A stretch of DNA of 16,843 nt from positions 1-16,843 of the forward strand of contig JAMFST010000950.1 of assembly GCA_026225435.1 (NCBI GenBank), in the 5' to 3' direction. Position 1 is the first letter of the stretch. The number at the start of each line of letters is the position of its first letter. This document shows positions 1-6,971 of the stretch, one piece after another. The notes under the pieces are model-generated. The model did not search any database, was not told where the DNA came from, and worked only from the letters and a program-made list of their open reading frames with translations. The stretch is from Labilithrix luteola (GTDB taxonomy: Bacteria; Myxococcota_A; Polyangia; Polyangiales; Polyangiaceae). The position numbers were made by a program, and so were the translations under genes.

Positions 1-1
1 C

Positions 2-382
2 AAGGGGGGCAGCCCGGATCTGCGCGACGCGCAGTGGGCCGAGCGTCGCTGGGCGGGGAGCCAGGCGTACTCCGACACCAAGCTCTTCGACGTGGTGCTC
101 GCTTACGCGGTCGCCGCGCGCTGGCCCGACGTGCTCTCGACGGCGGTGGAGCCGGGCTGGGTGGCGACGAAGATGGGCGGCCGCGGCGCACCGGACGATC
201 TCGCCGCCGGCGCCGTCACCCAGGCGTGGCTCGCGGTGAGCGATGACCCCGCCGCCAAGGTGAGCGCGAGGTATTTCTACCACCAGAAGGAGCGCGAGAC
301 CCACCCGGCGGCGCGCGACCCGAAGGTGCAGGACGCGCTGATCGCGTACCTCGAGAAGGTCTCGAAGGTGAGCCTGCCCTGA
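2..382 (+). CDS. SDR-family oxidoreductase, C-terminal part (cut by window edge)
   Basis: The frame is open from the left edge and ends in TGA, giving about 126 residues of a short-chain dehydrogenase/reductase. Seen: the catalytic YxxxK motif as YSDTK near residue 25 of the visible part, followed by the family's VEPGWVATKMGG segment, which lies after the nucleotide-binding half and helps close over the cofactor. The Rossmann glycine motif and the NNAG motif would lie to the left of the window. The family reduces or oxidises carbonyl/alcohol groups with NAD(P)H in the cytoplasm; the substrate cannot be read from this part. It converges on the LysR gene with only 15 bp between the stops. A start at the GTG at position 92 would begin inside the fold after the active site, so the edge-open reading is preferred. 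Confidence 0.85.
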   Translation, partial: KGGSPDLRDAQWAERRWAGSQAYSDTKLFDVVLAYAVAARWPDVLSTAVEPGWVATKMGGRGAPDDLAAGAVTQAWLAVSDDPAAKVSARYFYHQKERETHPAARDPKVQDALIAYLEKVSKVSLP

Positions 383-397
383 CCTCGCCGCTGACCT

Positions 398-1297
398 TCA
401 CGCCGCCTTCTTCGTCAGCACGCGCAGGTAGCCTTCGAGGAGCAGCGACGTGTTGGCGGTGCGCCAGACGGCGGTGAGCTCGAAGGGGGGGACGGTGCGC
501 ACGGGGCGGGCGATCCAGCCGCCGTTCGACGGCGATCGCTTGGTCACCATCTTGGGGATGAGCACCACGCCGCGTCCGGCGGCCACCAGGCTGTAGAGCG
601 TCTCCGGGTTGTCCACCGCCGGGCTGGTGAAGCGCACGGTGAAGCCGCCGAAGACGCGGCAGAGGTCGCCGACGAAGCGCTCGTAGCCGGTGCCCACGCG
701 ACCCTGGAACTTGAGGAAGGGCTCGTCGCTCAAGGAAGCGAGCGTCACCGCGCGCTCGGCGGCGAGGCGGTGGTCCGCCGGCAGGAGAGCGACGATGGGG
801 GAGCGAACGACCGACACCGCCGATAGCTCGCTCTCGAGCGCGGACCCGTGCTCGATCGGCTGGAGACCGACGTCGATGACCCCGCGGCGCAAGGCGTCTC
901 GCTGTTCGTCGGTGTTGAGCTCGACCAGCTGGATCTCGACCCGCGGATGCTGCTCGCGGAAGGTGGCGAACCCACGGGCGAGGTACGAGCTCGACAGGCG
1001 GCCGATGTTGCCGATGCGCAGGACGCCGCGCTCTCCGCGAGCCGCGTCGCGCGCCGCCTGCAGCGCGTGCTCGGCGGCGGCGAGGACGATCTGGGCCTCC
1101 CCGAGGAGCACGCGCCCCGCGTCGGTCAGCGAGACCTGCCTCCGATCGCGGTCGAAGAGGCGCTCGCCGACCTCGTCCTCGAGGTCGCGGATCTGCCGGC
1201 CGAGGGACGGCTGCGCGACGTGGAGGAGGCGCGCGGCGCCACGAAAGCTGAGCTCATCGGCGACGGCGAGGAAGTAGCGAAGGTGACGCAGCTCCAC
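398..1297 (-). CDS. LysR-family transcriptional regulator
   Basis: This is a 299-residue protein of normal LysR length. Residues 1-60 form the winged helix-turn-helix (begins MELRHLRYFLAVADELSF, then AARLLHVAQPSLGRQIRDLE and the wing LFDRDRRQVSLTDAG). Residues from about 90 to the end are the periplasmic-binding-protein-like effector domain. The start is GTG at 1297-1295, fixed by the conserved N-terminus, with an AGGGAG ribosome site about 10 bases upstream. It is divergent from the DHA2 exporter at 1401 with 103 bp between the starts, the usual arrangement in which a LysR protein controls its neighbour and itself. The inferred role is therefore effector-dependent control of the exporter. 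The effector is unknown. Confidence 0.93.
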   Translation of the reverse strand: MELRHLRYFLAVADELSFRGAARLLHVAQPSLGRQIRDLEDEVGERLFDRDRRQVSLTDAGRVLLGEAQIVLAAAEHALQAARDAARGERGVLRIGNIGRLSSSYLARGFATFREQHPRVEIQLVELNTDEQRDALRRGVIDVGLQPIEHGSALESELSAVSVVRSPIVALLPADHRLAAERAVTLASLSDEPFLKFQGRVGTGYERFVGDLCRVFGGFTVRFTSPAVDNPETLYSLVAAGRGVVLIPKMVTKRSPSNGGWIARPVRTVPPFELTAVWRTANTSLLLEGYLRVLTKKAA

Positions 1298-1324
1298 ACG
1301 CTCGTCTTACTCCCTAACGAAACG

Positions 1325-1343
1325 TGATGCCTCAAAGGCTTCA
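1325..1343. promoter_or_regulatory. Inverted repeat in LysR/exporter divergent region, candidate operator
   Basis: TGATGCCTCAAAGGCTTCA has 8-base arms with one mismatch (TGA-t-GCCT / AGGC-t-TCA) around a 3-base centre. It lies in the 103-bp region between the two divergent starts, 27 bp upstream of the LysR start and 57 bp upstream of the exporter ATG. It does not fit a strict T-N11-A LysR box, and no convincing -35/-10 pair was found beside it, so the assignment is tentative. Confidence 0.4.
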
Positions 1344-1400
1344 GACGGGGACCAAACAAGTCTCAAGGGTCGGGGCCCTCTCGCGCATCGTAAGAGGCGG

Positions 1401-3056
1401 ATGGCTGCCACCGTTTCTCGCGAGCTCGACCTCAAGGTCGCGCATACCGTTGCCGAACCTGTTGCGAAGGCCGCGCCCGCCAGAGCCATGGCGCCCACGC
1501 CCCCGTCCGACCAGGTCAGTCTCCGCCAGTGGATCGGCGTGCTCGGCGCGCTGCTCGGCGCGTTCATGGCGGTCCTCGACATCCAGATCACCAACGCTTC
1601 GCTGAAGGACATCACCGGCGCGCTCGGCGCGACGCTGGACGAGGGGAGCTGGATCTCCACCAGCTACCTGACGACCGAGATCATCATCATCCCGCTCTCG
1701 GCCTGGCTGGCGTCGATCTTCTCCGTCCGGAACTACCTCCTCGGCACGGCTGCGCTGTTTCTCTTCTTCTCCACCGCGTGCGGCTTCGCCTGGAACCTGG
1801 AGAGCATGGTCGTCTTCCGCGCCTTCCAGGGGTTCACCGGAGGAGCGCTCATCCCCATGGCGTTCCAGATCATCCTGACGAACCTGCCGCCGGCGAAGCG
1901 GCCGATGGGGTTCGCGCTCTTCGGCGTCACCGCCACCTTCGCCCCGTCCATCGGCCCGACCATCGGCGGCTGGCTCACCGAGAACTACGGCTGGCCGCTC
2001 ATCTTCTTCATCAACCTGGTCCCCGGGGCGATGCTCATCGGGTCGACCTGGTACGCGATGGACAAGGCGCCGATGGACCTGTCGAAGCTCCGCGGCGGCG
2101 ACTGGTGGGGCGTCGTCACCATGGCCATCGGCCTCGCCTGCCTCACGGTCTTCCTCGAGGAGGGGGAGCGCAAGGACTGGTTCGGCTCGCTGCTCATCTT
2201 CCGCATGGCCATCGTCGCGGCCATCAGCTTGACCGCCTTCCTCTGCCGGGAGCTCTGGTACGCCCCGCGGCCGCTGCTCAACCTGCGGCTCCTGGGGCGG
2301 CGCAACTTCGCCTTCGGCACGGTGATCAACGTAGGCTTTGGCGTAGGTTTGTACGCCAGCTCGTTCGTCTTGCCCCTCTACCTGGCGCAGGTGCAGGGCT
2401 ACAACTCGCTGCAGATCGGGCGCACCATCATGTGGGCCGGCCTGCCGCAGCTGCTCATCATGCCGCTGGTGCCGATGCTGATGAAGCGCTTCGACAGCCG
2501 CCTGCTCATCGCCGTGGGGCTGTGCATCTTCGGCTGCAGCTGCATGCTGAACTACTTCCTCGACGCCGACGTGGCCTACGACCAGCTGCGCATCTCCCAG
2601 GCGGTGCGCGCGCTCGGAGCGCCGCTGGTCATGGTGCCGCTCTCCGCGCTGGCGACCGGGGGCATCGAGCCGGCCAACGCCGGCAGCGCCTCCGGGCTCT
2701 TCAACATGATGCGCAACCTCGGTGGCTCGATCGGGATCGCGCTGACGTCGGCGCTTCTCACCCAGCGCGAGCACCTGCACTCCAACCGCATCGGCGAGCA
2801 CGTCGGCGCCAACGACTTCCTCACCCACCAGCGCCTCGAGCAGTACACCCACAACTTCATCGGCCACGGGATCGACCCGCTCACGGCGAGCCGCATGGCG
2901 CTCGGGGCGCTCGATGCGGCCATCCGCAAGCAGGCCTTCCTCCAGGCCTACGGCGACTGCTTCTTCGTCATCGGCGCCACGCTCTTCACGGCGACGGTGG
3001 CGGTGCTCGGGTGCAAGAAGGTGATCGCGGCAGGCGGGGGCGCCGGCGCCCACTGA
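1401..3056 (+). CDS. DHA2-family MFS drug efflux transporter (EmrB/QacA type)
   Basis: This 551-residue inner-membrane protein has the length and about 14 hydrophobic segments of the DHA2 drug:proton antiporters. Seen: first helix around residues 45-65 with the D1-like motif LDIQITNASLKDI; a motif around residue 140 (RAFQGFTGGALIP); the antiporter motif C region with FAPSIGPTIGGWL just after; and a late conserved stretch SGLFNMMRNLGGSIGIAL. The first 40 residues are a charged cytoplasmic extension. The start at ATG 1401 has AAGAGG four bases upstream; an in-frame ATG at 1488 would also keep every helix. It probably exports hydrophobic toxic compounds using the proton gradient. No EmrA-type adaptor or outer-membrane TolC-type partner lies beside it. 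The divergent LysR gene is its likely regulator. Confidence 0.93.
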   Translation: MAATVSRELDLKVAHTVAEPVAKAAPARAMAPTPPSDQVSLRQWIGVLGALLGAFMAVLDIQITNASLKDITGALGATLDEGSWISTSYLTTEIIIIPLSAWLASIFSVRNYLLGTAALFLFFSTACGFAWNLESMVVFRAFQGFTGGALIPMAFQIILTNLPPAKRPMGFALFGVTATFAPSIGPTIGGWLTENYGWPLIFFINLVPGAMLIGSTWYAMDKAPMDLSKLRGGDWWGVVTMAIGLACLTVFLEEGERKDWFGSLLIFRMAIVAAISLTAFLCRELWYAPRPLLNLRLLGRRNFAFGTVINVGFGVGLYASSFVLPLYLAQVQGYNSLQIGRTIMWAGLPQLLIMPLVPMLMKRFDSRLLIAVGLCIFGCSCMLNYFLDADVAYDQLRISQAVRALGAPLVMVPLSALATGGIEPANAGSASGLFNMMRNLGGSIGIALTSALLTQREHLHSNRIGEHVGANDFLTHQRLEQYTHNFIGHGIDPLTASRMALGALDAAIRKQAFLQAYGDCFFVIGATLFTATVAVLGCKKVIAAGGGAGAH

Positions 3057-3069
3057 GCCTGCGCCTGCC

Positions 3070-4011
3070 TCACGGCGTCGCGTAGTCCGCGGGAGTGACC
3101 GGCGAGAGCTGCTGCTGCTTGGCGTAGCTGTCGTAGTCGAGCACCCCCTCCATCGCCGAGAAGGTCATGCCGCTGGTGACCGGCACGACGCCGGACTCGC
3201 CGAGGCACTCGGGGGAGCTCTGGAGCGGGTCGGTGGCGAAGAACTGCGCCTCGATGTTCACCTCGTTCCCCTGGGCGTCGTGAGCGGTGAAGCCGGAGTA
3301 GGCGGGCGGCGAGCAGGCGTACGAGCAGGAGCGCGCGCCGGCGTCGTTCACGCTGGTGCACGAGGTGTCGAGGAGCGCGGACGGGGTGACGTCGTCGACG
3401 GTGAGCTTGGTGCCGCTCGCCAGCTTGACGAGGACGCCGCGGTAGTCGGACGTGGCCGACGGCGCGATGTCGGCCATGGTGACGGTCGGGATCGGAGGGG
3501 GCGTGCCGGCGTCGGCGAGGATGGTCTGCGCCGTCGGCACGAGCTCCATCTGCCCCTGGTACAGCTCGAGAGCGCCGGTGATCTGCACCACCGTCCAGCG
3601 CGCCGGCGCCCGGAGGGTCGGGCAGGCGGTCTTGTCGGGGTCGCAGTAGACGACGACGCCGGAGTTGGGGCCGCCAGCGAGGTCCTCGACGTACCACTCG
3701 GAGACGTCGTTGGGGATCGCTCCGTGGAGGGCGGTCACGATGGCGTTGACCGTGATCGGCGTCGTGACCGAGGCGGCGCGCGCCGCGGCGATGGTGGTGG
3801 TGGCGCCGGCGGCGTCGAAGGTGACCGTGCCTGCGTCGGTGAGGGCGGCGTCGCGGTGGCCCGCCGAGCTCGCGTCGGACGACTCGCTGGCGTCCACGGT
3901 GCCGGCGTCACCGGTGGCGGGCGTGCCGCTCTCGTCGTCGGAGTTGCCGCAAGCGAAGGGACCGGCGAAGCACGCCGTACAGGCGAGCGCGAAGAGGAAG
4001 CGTCGGGACAT
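3070..4011 (-). CDS. Secreted lipoprotein with OB-fold-like domain, function unknown
   Basis: This is a 313-residue predicted lipoprotein. Seen: positively charged start MSRRFLF, hydrophobic stretch, then a Cys at residue 21 (PFAC, an imperfect lipobox) followed by GNSDDES and a 40-residue low-complexity linker rich in Asp, Ala, Gly, Ser and Thr. The body contains ITVNAIVTALHG, WYVEDLAGGPNSGVVVY and later WTVVQITGALELYQGQMEL, a pattern resembling the OB-fold domains of extracellular nuclease-associated and DUF5689-like proteins. No catalytic nuclease motif is visible. Paired cysteines (YCDPDKTAC and the cluster near residues 240-260) suggest disulfides outside the cytoplasm. The ATG start has GGAG five bases upstream. 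It is divergent from the propeller lipoprotein at 4171 and converges on the exporter with 13 bp between. The OB-fold call is by resemblance; the role is unknown. Confidence 0.75.
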   Translation of the reverse strand: MSRRFLFALACTACFAGPFACGNSDDESGTPATGDAGTVDASESSDASSAGHRDAALTDAGTVTFDAAGATTTIAAARAASVTTPITVNAIVTALHGAIPNDVSEWYVEDLAGGPNSGVVVYCDPDKTACPTLRAPARWTVVQITGALELYQGQMELVPTAQTILADAGTPPPIPTVTMADIAPSATSDYRGVLVKLASGTKLTVDDVTPSALLDTSCTSVNDAGARSCSYACSPPAYSGFTAHDAQGNEVNIEAQFFATDPLQSSPECLGESGVVPVTSGMTFSAMEGVLDYDSYAKQQQLSPVTPADYATP

Positions 4012-4170
4012 GGCGCTCCGTCTACAGCCGCGCTCGAAACATCAGGCGGTAAACGCTCGACCACCCCGCTGCCAAGTGCGATATCTCGCTGGAAATCCGC
4101 TGTCGGCGTACCCATGGCGCACCTTGCACGTTCGGGGGCCGTTCGGTCGCCCGCGCTAGAAGCTCCGAGG
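4012..4170. promoter_or_regulatory. Divergent intergenic region between two lipoprotein genes
   Basis: These 159 bp must carry the promoters of both lipoprotein genes. The stretch is less GC-rich than its surroundings. I could not identify a convincing -35/-10 pair or a clear dyad, so no specific site is claimed. Confidence 0.4.
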
Positions 4171-5223
4171 ATGAAGATCCTCGTCGCCGTCGCGCCGGTC
4201 CTTGCGGCTCTCGTCTCCTGCGCCGGGGCGACCCCTGCGACCGGCGAGAGCGCGGCTCCGTCTCCGTCGACCATCGGGAGCAGCTCGCGTCTTCCCGTTC
4301 CGGGGGCGACCTCGCCGATGGCCTTCGACTACCTCGTGGCCGATCGCGACGCCGGCCGCGTGTACCTGCCGGTGCCGAGCATGGGCGCGCTGGAGGTGCT
4401 CGACGTGGCGCGCGGCACCTTCCGCAGCGTGGCGGGCTTCACCACGGGAGAGCGGGAGTGGCGCGGTCGCAAGGTGAAGACCGGGCCATCCGCCGTCACC
4501 GTCGGCGCGGGCATCGTCTACGTCGGTAACCACGCCTCGAGCGAGGTGTGCGCGGTCGACGCGACCAGCCTGGTGCTGGGAGCTTGCGTGAAGCTCGGCT
4601 CGCCGCCCGACGGGGTCGTCTACGTGGGCTCCACGCGCGAGGTCTGGGTCACGACGCCGGACGCCGGCACGCTGACCATCCTCGACGCGTCGGACCCCGC
4701 GCACCTGCGCGACGCCGGAAAGGTGGAGACGGGCGGCGAGCCGGAGGGCTACGCGGTCGATGACACGCGCGGCCTGGTGTTCACGAACACGGACAAGGGG
4801 GCCACGCTGGCCATCGACGCCAAGACGCGGCGCATCCGCTCCACCTGGCATCCGGGGTGTGGCGACGACGGGGCGCGCGGGATCGCCATCGACCCGGCGC
4901 GCGACCTGCTCTTCGTGGCCTGCACCGATCACGTACAGGTGCTCGACATGGCGCACGACGGCGCGCTCCGCGGACGGATCGACACCGGCATCGGCGTCGA
5001 CAACCTCGACTACCTCCCGGCGCGCCAGCTCCTCTTTGCCGCGGCCGGACGCGCCGCGACGCTGACCGTGGCGCACGTCGGCGAAGGGGGCGAGCTCACC
5101 AAGGTCGCCTCGATTCCTACCGTGAAGGGGGCGCGCAACGCGGTCGTCGACGCCGAGGGGCGCGCCTACGCGCCCGACCCGGCCGCCGCCGCGTTGCTCG
5201 TCGTCAACGCTGCGGTGCGCTGA
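4171..5223 (+). CDS. YVTN-type beta-propeller lipoprotein
   Basis: This 350-residue protein has a short signal peptide ending in the good lipobox LVSC (Cys 17), then a Ser/Pro/Thr-rich linker to about residue 45. The rest is a series of beta-propeller blades of the YVTN/NHL kind: repeated units such as IVYVGNHASSEVCAVDATS, GLVFTNTDKGATLAIDAKT and LLFVACTDHVQVLDM, spaced about 40-45 residues, perhaps six or seven in all. The ATG at 4171 was chosen because it gives the signal peptide; upstream in-frame sequence is the antisense of the neighbouring gene. Such proteins are usually anchored binding or scaffold proteins of the cell envelope; no enzyme motif is seen. Its 3' end overlaps the convergent dehydrogenase by 20 bp. 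Confidence 0.85.
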   Translation: MKILVAVAPVLAALVSCAGATPATGESAAPSPSTIGSSSRLPVPGATSPMAFDYLVADRDAGRVYLPVPSMGALEVLDVARGTFRSVAGFTTGEREWRGRKVKTGPSAVTVGAGIVYVGNHASSEVCAVDATSLVLGACVKLGSPPDGVVYVGSTREVWVTTPDAGTLTILDASDPAHLRDAGKVETGGEPEGYAVDDTRGLVFTNTDKGATLAIDAKTRRIRSTWHPGCGDDGARGIAIDPARDLLFVACTDHVQVLDMAHDGALRGRIDTGIGVDNLDYLPARQLLFAAAGRAATLTVAHVGEGGELTKVASIPTVKGARNAVVDAEGRAYAPDPAAAALLVVNAAVR

Positions 5224-6130
5224 GCCCCTTCGCGGCCGACGCCTGCAGCACGAACTTCGCCGTCTGCTCGCCAGCGCTCTGCAGCGCCTTCTGCCCGACG
5301 GGGCTCGAGATGTCGGCGAAGCGCGCGGCGATCGTTTCCGGCGTGCGCTCGTCCTCGGGCAGGTACACCCCTTCGGTCTCGTAGATCATCGTCCGCGCGA
5401 AGCCGCCCGCGCCCGCACACAGGATGACCCGCGACGGCGCCTCCTCGCTCACCAGGTAGAGCACGCCCGGCGTGATCGACTCCGGCGTCAGCAGCGCCAG
5501 CATCTCCGGCGGCATCAGCCCCTCGGTCATGCGGGTCGCCGCCGTCGGCGCGAGCGTGTTGACGCGAATGTCGTTCTTGCCGCCTTCGATGTGCAGCACG
5601 TTCATCAGGCCGACCATCGCCGCCTTGGCCGCGCCGTAGTTCGCCTGGCCGAAGTTGCCGTACAGGCCGGACGACGACGAGGTGAAGAGGATGCGGCCGT
5701 AATTGCGGGCGCGCATGATCTCCCAGACGGCCTTGGTGCAGTTCACCGTGCCGATCAGATGAACGTCGACGACCGCCTCGAAGTCGGCCAGATCCATCTT
5801 GAGGAACGTCTTGTCGCGGAGGATGCCGGCGTTGTTGACGAGGATGTCGACCCGCCCCCAGCGCGCCATCGTGGCGGCCACCATCGCGTCGACCTGCGCG
5901 CGATCGGCCACGTTGGCGCCGTGGGCCATCGCCTCGCCGCCGGCGGCGGTGATCTCGGCGACGACCTTGTCGGCCGCCTCGGTGGAGCCGCCGGTGCCGT
6001 CGCGCGAGCCGCCGAAGTCGACGACCACCACCTTGGCGCCGCGCGCGGCGAGCCCCAGCGCGTGGGACCGACCGAGACCATTTCCTGCACCGGTGACGAT
6101 GGCCACCCGGTCGTCGAAGCGAATGCTCAT
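5204..6130 (-). CDS. FabG-like SDR, probable (3-hydroxyacyl-CoA) dehydrogenase
   Basis: This 308-residue SDR has the full classical motif set: cofactor loop GAGNGLG at 14-20, NNAG at 99-102, catalytic Ser around 151 (TSSSSGLYG) and YGAAK at 165-169. The opening FDDRVAIVTGAGNGLGRSHAL and the loop VVVDFGGSRDGTGGS match the dehydrogenase domain of multifunctional beta-oxidation enzyme type 2 (HSD17B4-like). A C-terminal extension of about 60 residues follows the core. It probably oxidises a 3-hydroxyacyl-CoA with NAD+. It lies 16 bp downstream of the MaoC hydratase gene, and hydratase plus dehydrogenase domains together form the two central steps of that beta-oxidation enzyme, which supports the assignment. 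The exact acyl substrate is not visible. Confidence 0.88.
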   Translation of the reverse strand: MSIRFDDRVAIVTGAGNGLGRSHALGLAARGAKVVVVDFGGSRDGTGGSTEAADKVVAEITAAGGEAMAHGANVADRAQVDAMVAATMARWGRVDILVNNAGILRDKTFLKMDLADFEAVVDVHLIGTVNCTKAVWEIMRARNYGRILFTSSSSGLYGNFGQANYGAAKAAMVGLMNVLHIEGGKNDIRVNTLAPTAATRMTEGLMPPEMLALLTPESITPGVLYLVSEEAPSRVILCAGAGGFARTMIYETEGVYLPEDERTPETIAARFADISSPVGQKALQSAGEQTAKFVLQASAAKGLSAPQR

Positions 6131-6146
6131 GACGTCTTTCGTCTCC

Positions 6147-6623
6147 TCACTTCGTGTACGCGAGCGTGACCCAGTCGGCGACGAGCGCGGGCTTCTCCGA
6201 GCCCTCGATCTCGACGGTGACCGTGTGCACCATCTGGTGCTGCTTCTCCGACTTCGACTCGAGCGACTTGAGCACGAAGCGACCGCGGACCTTCGCCCCC
6301 GCCTTGACCGGCGACATCATGCGCAGCTTGTCGAAGCCGTAGTTCACGCCCATCGCGCGGCCCTTGATGGCGGGCAGCGCCTCCTTGGAGAAGGCGGACA
6401 GCAGCGAGAGGGTGAGGAAGCCGTGGGCGATGGTGCCGCCGAAGGGGCTCTCCTTCGCCTTCTCCGGATCCACGTGGATGAACTGATGATCGTCGGTGAT
6501 GTCGGCAAACTGGTCGATGGCCGACTGCGGGATCTCCCGGTAGGCGGACACGCCGAGCTCCTGGCCAACCCGCTTCTTCAGCTCTTCGATGGTGATGGCT
6601 TGCGTCTCGTTGGTCGTCGTCAT
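6147..6623 (-). CDS. MaoC-like (R)-specific enoyl-CoA hydratase
   Basis: This is a single hot-dog-fold MaoC protein of 158 residues, typical length. Seen: the hydratase motif TDDHQFIHVDPEKA with catalytic Asp 45 and His 50, followed by SPFGGTIAHGFLTLSLL, the conserved helix and substrate-tunnel segment. It would hydrate a trans-2-enoyl-CoA to (R)-3-hydroxyacyl-CoA in the cytoplasm, feeding the dehydrogenase gene 16 bp downstream. ATG at 6623 is taken as start; an in-frame GTG two codons upstream (6629) is possible, and AGGA lies upstream of both. The promoter is far away, near 6880, because the remnant of another gene lies between. Confidence 0.92.
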   Translation of the reverse strand: MTTTNETQAITIEELKKRVGQELGVSAYREIPQSAIDQFADITDDHQFIHVDPEKAKESPFGGTIAHGFLTLSLLSAFSKEALPAIKGRAMGVNYGFDKLRMMSPVKAGAKVRGRFVLKSLESKSEKQHQMVHTVTVEIEGSEKPALVADWVTLAYTK

Positions 6624-6635
6624 GGTCACACGTTC

Positions 6636-6701
6636 CTAGAAGCCGCGTAGCCGCGCCACAAGGTCGGCGTGGAAGTCCGCGTTGCCATACAGCTCCGACG
6701 T
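6636..6701 (-). pseudogene. C-terminal scrap of a deleted gene upstream of maoC
   Basis: Reading from 6701 to a TAG at 6638-6636 gives TSELYGNADFHADLVARLRGF with strong G/C third positions, ending 12 bp before the MaoC ATG, which is normal operon spacing. It has no start codon and ribosome site of its own and is in a different frame from the acyl-CoA dehydrogenase N-terminal remnant that directly precedes it. It looks like the end of a gene whose middle has been deleted. Its ending is unlike the usual acyl-CoA dehydrogenase C-terminus, so it may derive from another gene of the same operon. I could not assign it. Confidence 0.45.
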
Positions 6702-6844
6702 CACTCCAGCCAGAGACGCTGTGCGTCAGAGGCGAATACCCACTTCCTGCCGCCCCAGCAGACGTCCTCGTCGCTCTGGACGGGCTGGCGCATCTCCGCC
6801 GGGCAATGGGCGGCGAGCCACGCGTGAGCGGTTGACGCCCTCAC
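6701..6844 (-). pseudogene. Acyl-CoA dehydrogenase N-terminal remnant
   Basis: The frame reads HAWLAAHCPAEMRQPVQS, then DEDVCWGGRKWVF and SDAQRLWLE before a TGA at 6703-6701. This is the characteristic N-terminal alpha-domain of a FadE-type acyl-CoA dehydrogenase (WLxANCPxxMRxP ... WGGR ... QRLWLERM). Only about 42 of roughly 400 residues remain; the break falls just where RM(A/R)xRGW would follow. A GTG at 6844 could start a 47-residue product, but no ribosome site is seen. It sits between the minus-strand promoter and maoC, in the place expected for the first gene of a dehydrogenase-hydratase-dehydrogenase operon. The family assignment is by recognition of the motif, not by a search. Confidence 0.65.
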
Positions 6845-6861
6845 GAGCGCGAGGACATACT
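6832..6861 (+). promoter_or_regulatory. Sigma70-like promoter for acyl-CoA ligase/TetR operon
   Basis: TTGACG (6832-6837), 18-bp spacer, CATACT (6856-6861). The -10 box is contained in the left arm of the inverted repeat, so a repressor bound there would block it. Transcription would begin near 6868, giving a leader of about 100 bases before the ATG at 6972. Confidence 0.6.
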
Positions 6862-6884
6862 CGCCAGTATGTGGGGGAGTATGT
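6855..6884. promoter_or_regulatory. Candidate TetR operator: perfect dyad plus third half-site
   Basis: ACATACT-CGCC-AGTATGT (6855-6872) is a perfect inverted repeat with 7-base arms and a 4-base centre, a size typical for TetR-family operators. A third AGTATGT follows at 6878-6884, exactly 12 bases after the second arm. The region is markedly AT-richer than its surroundings. The nearest TetR gene (8623) is in the operon driven from here, so autoregulation plus control of the divergent maoC operon is the natural reading. Confidence 0.65.
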
Positions 6885-6906
6885 TCGGGGGTGCAGGGCT
6901 TGTCGA
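6878..6906 (-). promoter_or_regulatory. Sigma70-like promoter for maoC/dehydrogenase operon
   Basis: On the minus strand TCGACA (6906-6901), a 17-bp spacer and CATACT (6883-6878). The -10 box is the complement of the third operator half-site. Transcription would start near 6871 and run through the acyl-CoA dehydrogenase remnant before reaching maoC. Confidence 0.5.
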
Positions 6907-6934
6907 GCGTTTCTTCCAACGCGTGACACGCTCT

Positions 6935-6964
6935 CTCCTCGCGGCTGCATCTTCACGCGAGGAG
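6935..6964 (+). promoter_or_regulatory. Hairpin enclosing the ribosome-binding site of the acyl-CoA ligase
   Basis: CTCCTCGCG (6935-6943) and CGCGAGGAG (6956-6964) form a perfect 9-bp stem with a 12-base loop. The right arm contains the whole GAGGAG ribosome site of the gene starting at 6972 (7 bases between). The folded leader would hide the site. A second small dyad, GCGTG-A-CACGC, lies just upstream at 6921-6931. Confidence 0.5.
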
Positions 6965-6971
6965 TGATCGA

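Noticed and set aside
1341..3053. A 570-codon open frame on the minus strand opposite the exporter
   Set aside because: It is Arg/Glu/Asp/His-rich low-complexity sequence, the usual mirror of a GC-rich gene, with no recognisable domain; the plus-strand frame is a clear transporter.
3280..4170. Long in-frame upstream extension of the propeller gene
   Set aside because: This part is Arg/Gly/Val-rich antisense of the lipoprotein gene; ATG 4171 gives a proper signal peptide and lipobox.
6701..6919. A 72-codon gene starting at TTG 6919
   Set aside because: The start lies upstream of the predicted promoter and operator; only the downstream part resembles a protein, and that part is a dehydrogenase remnant.
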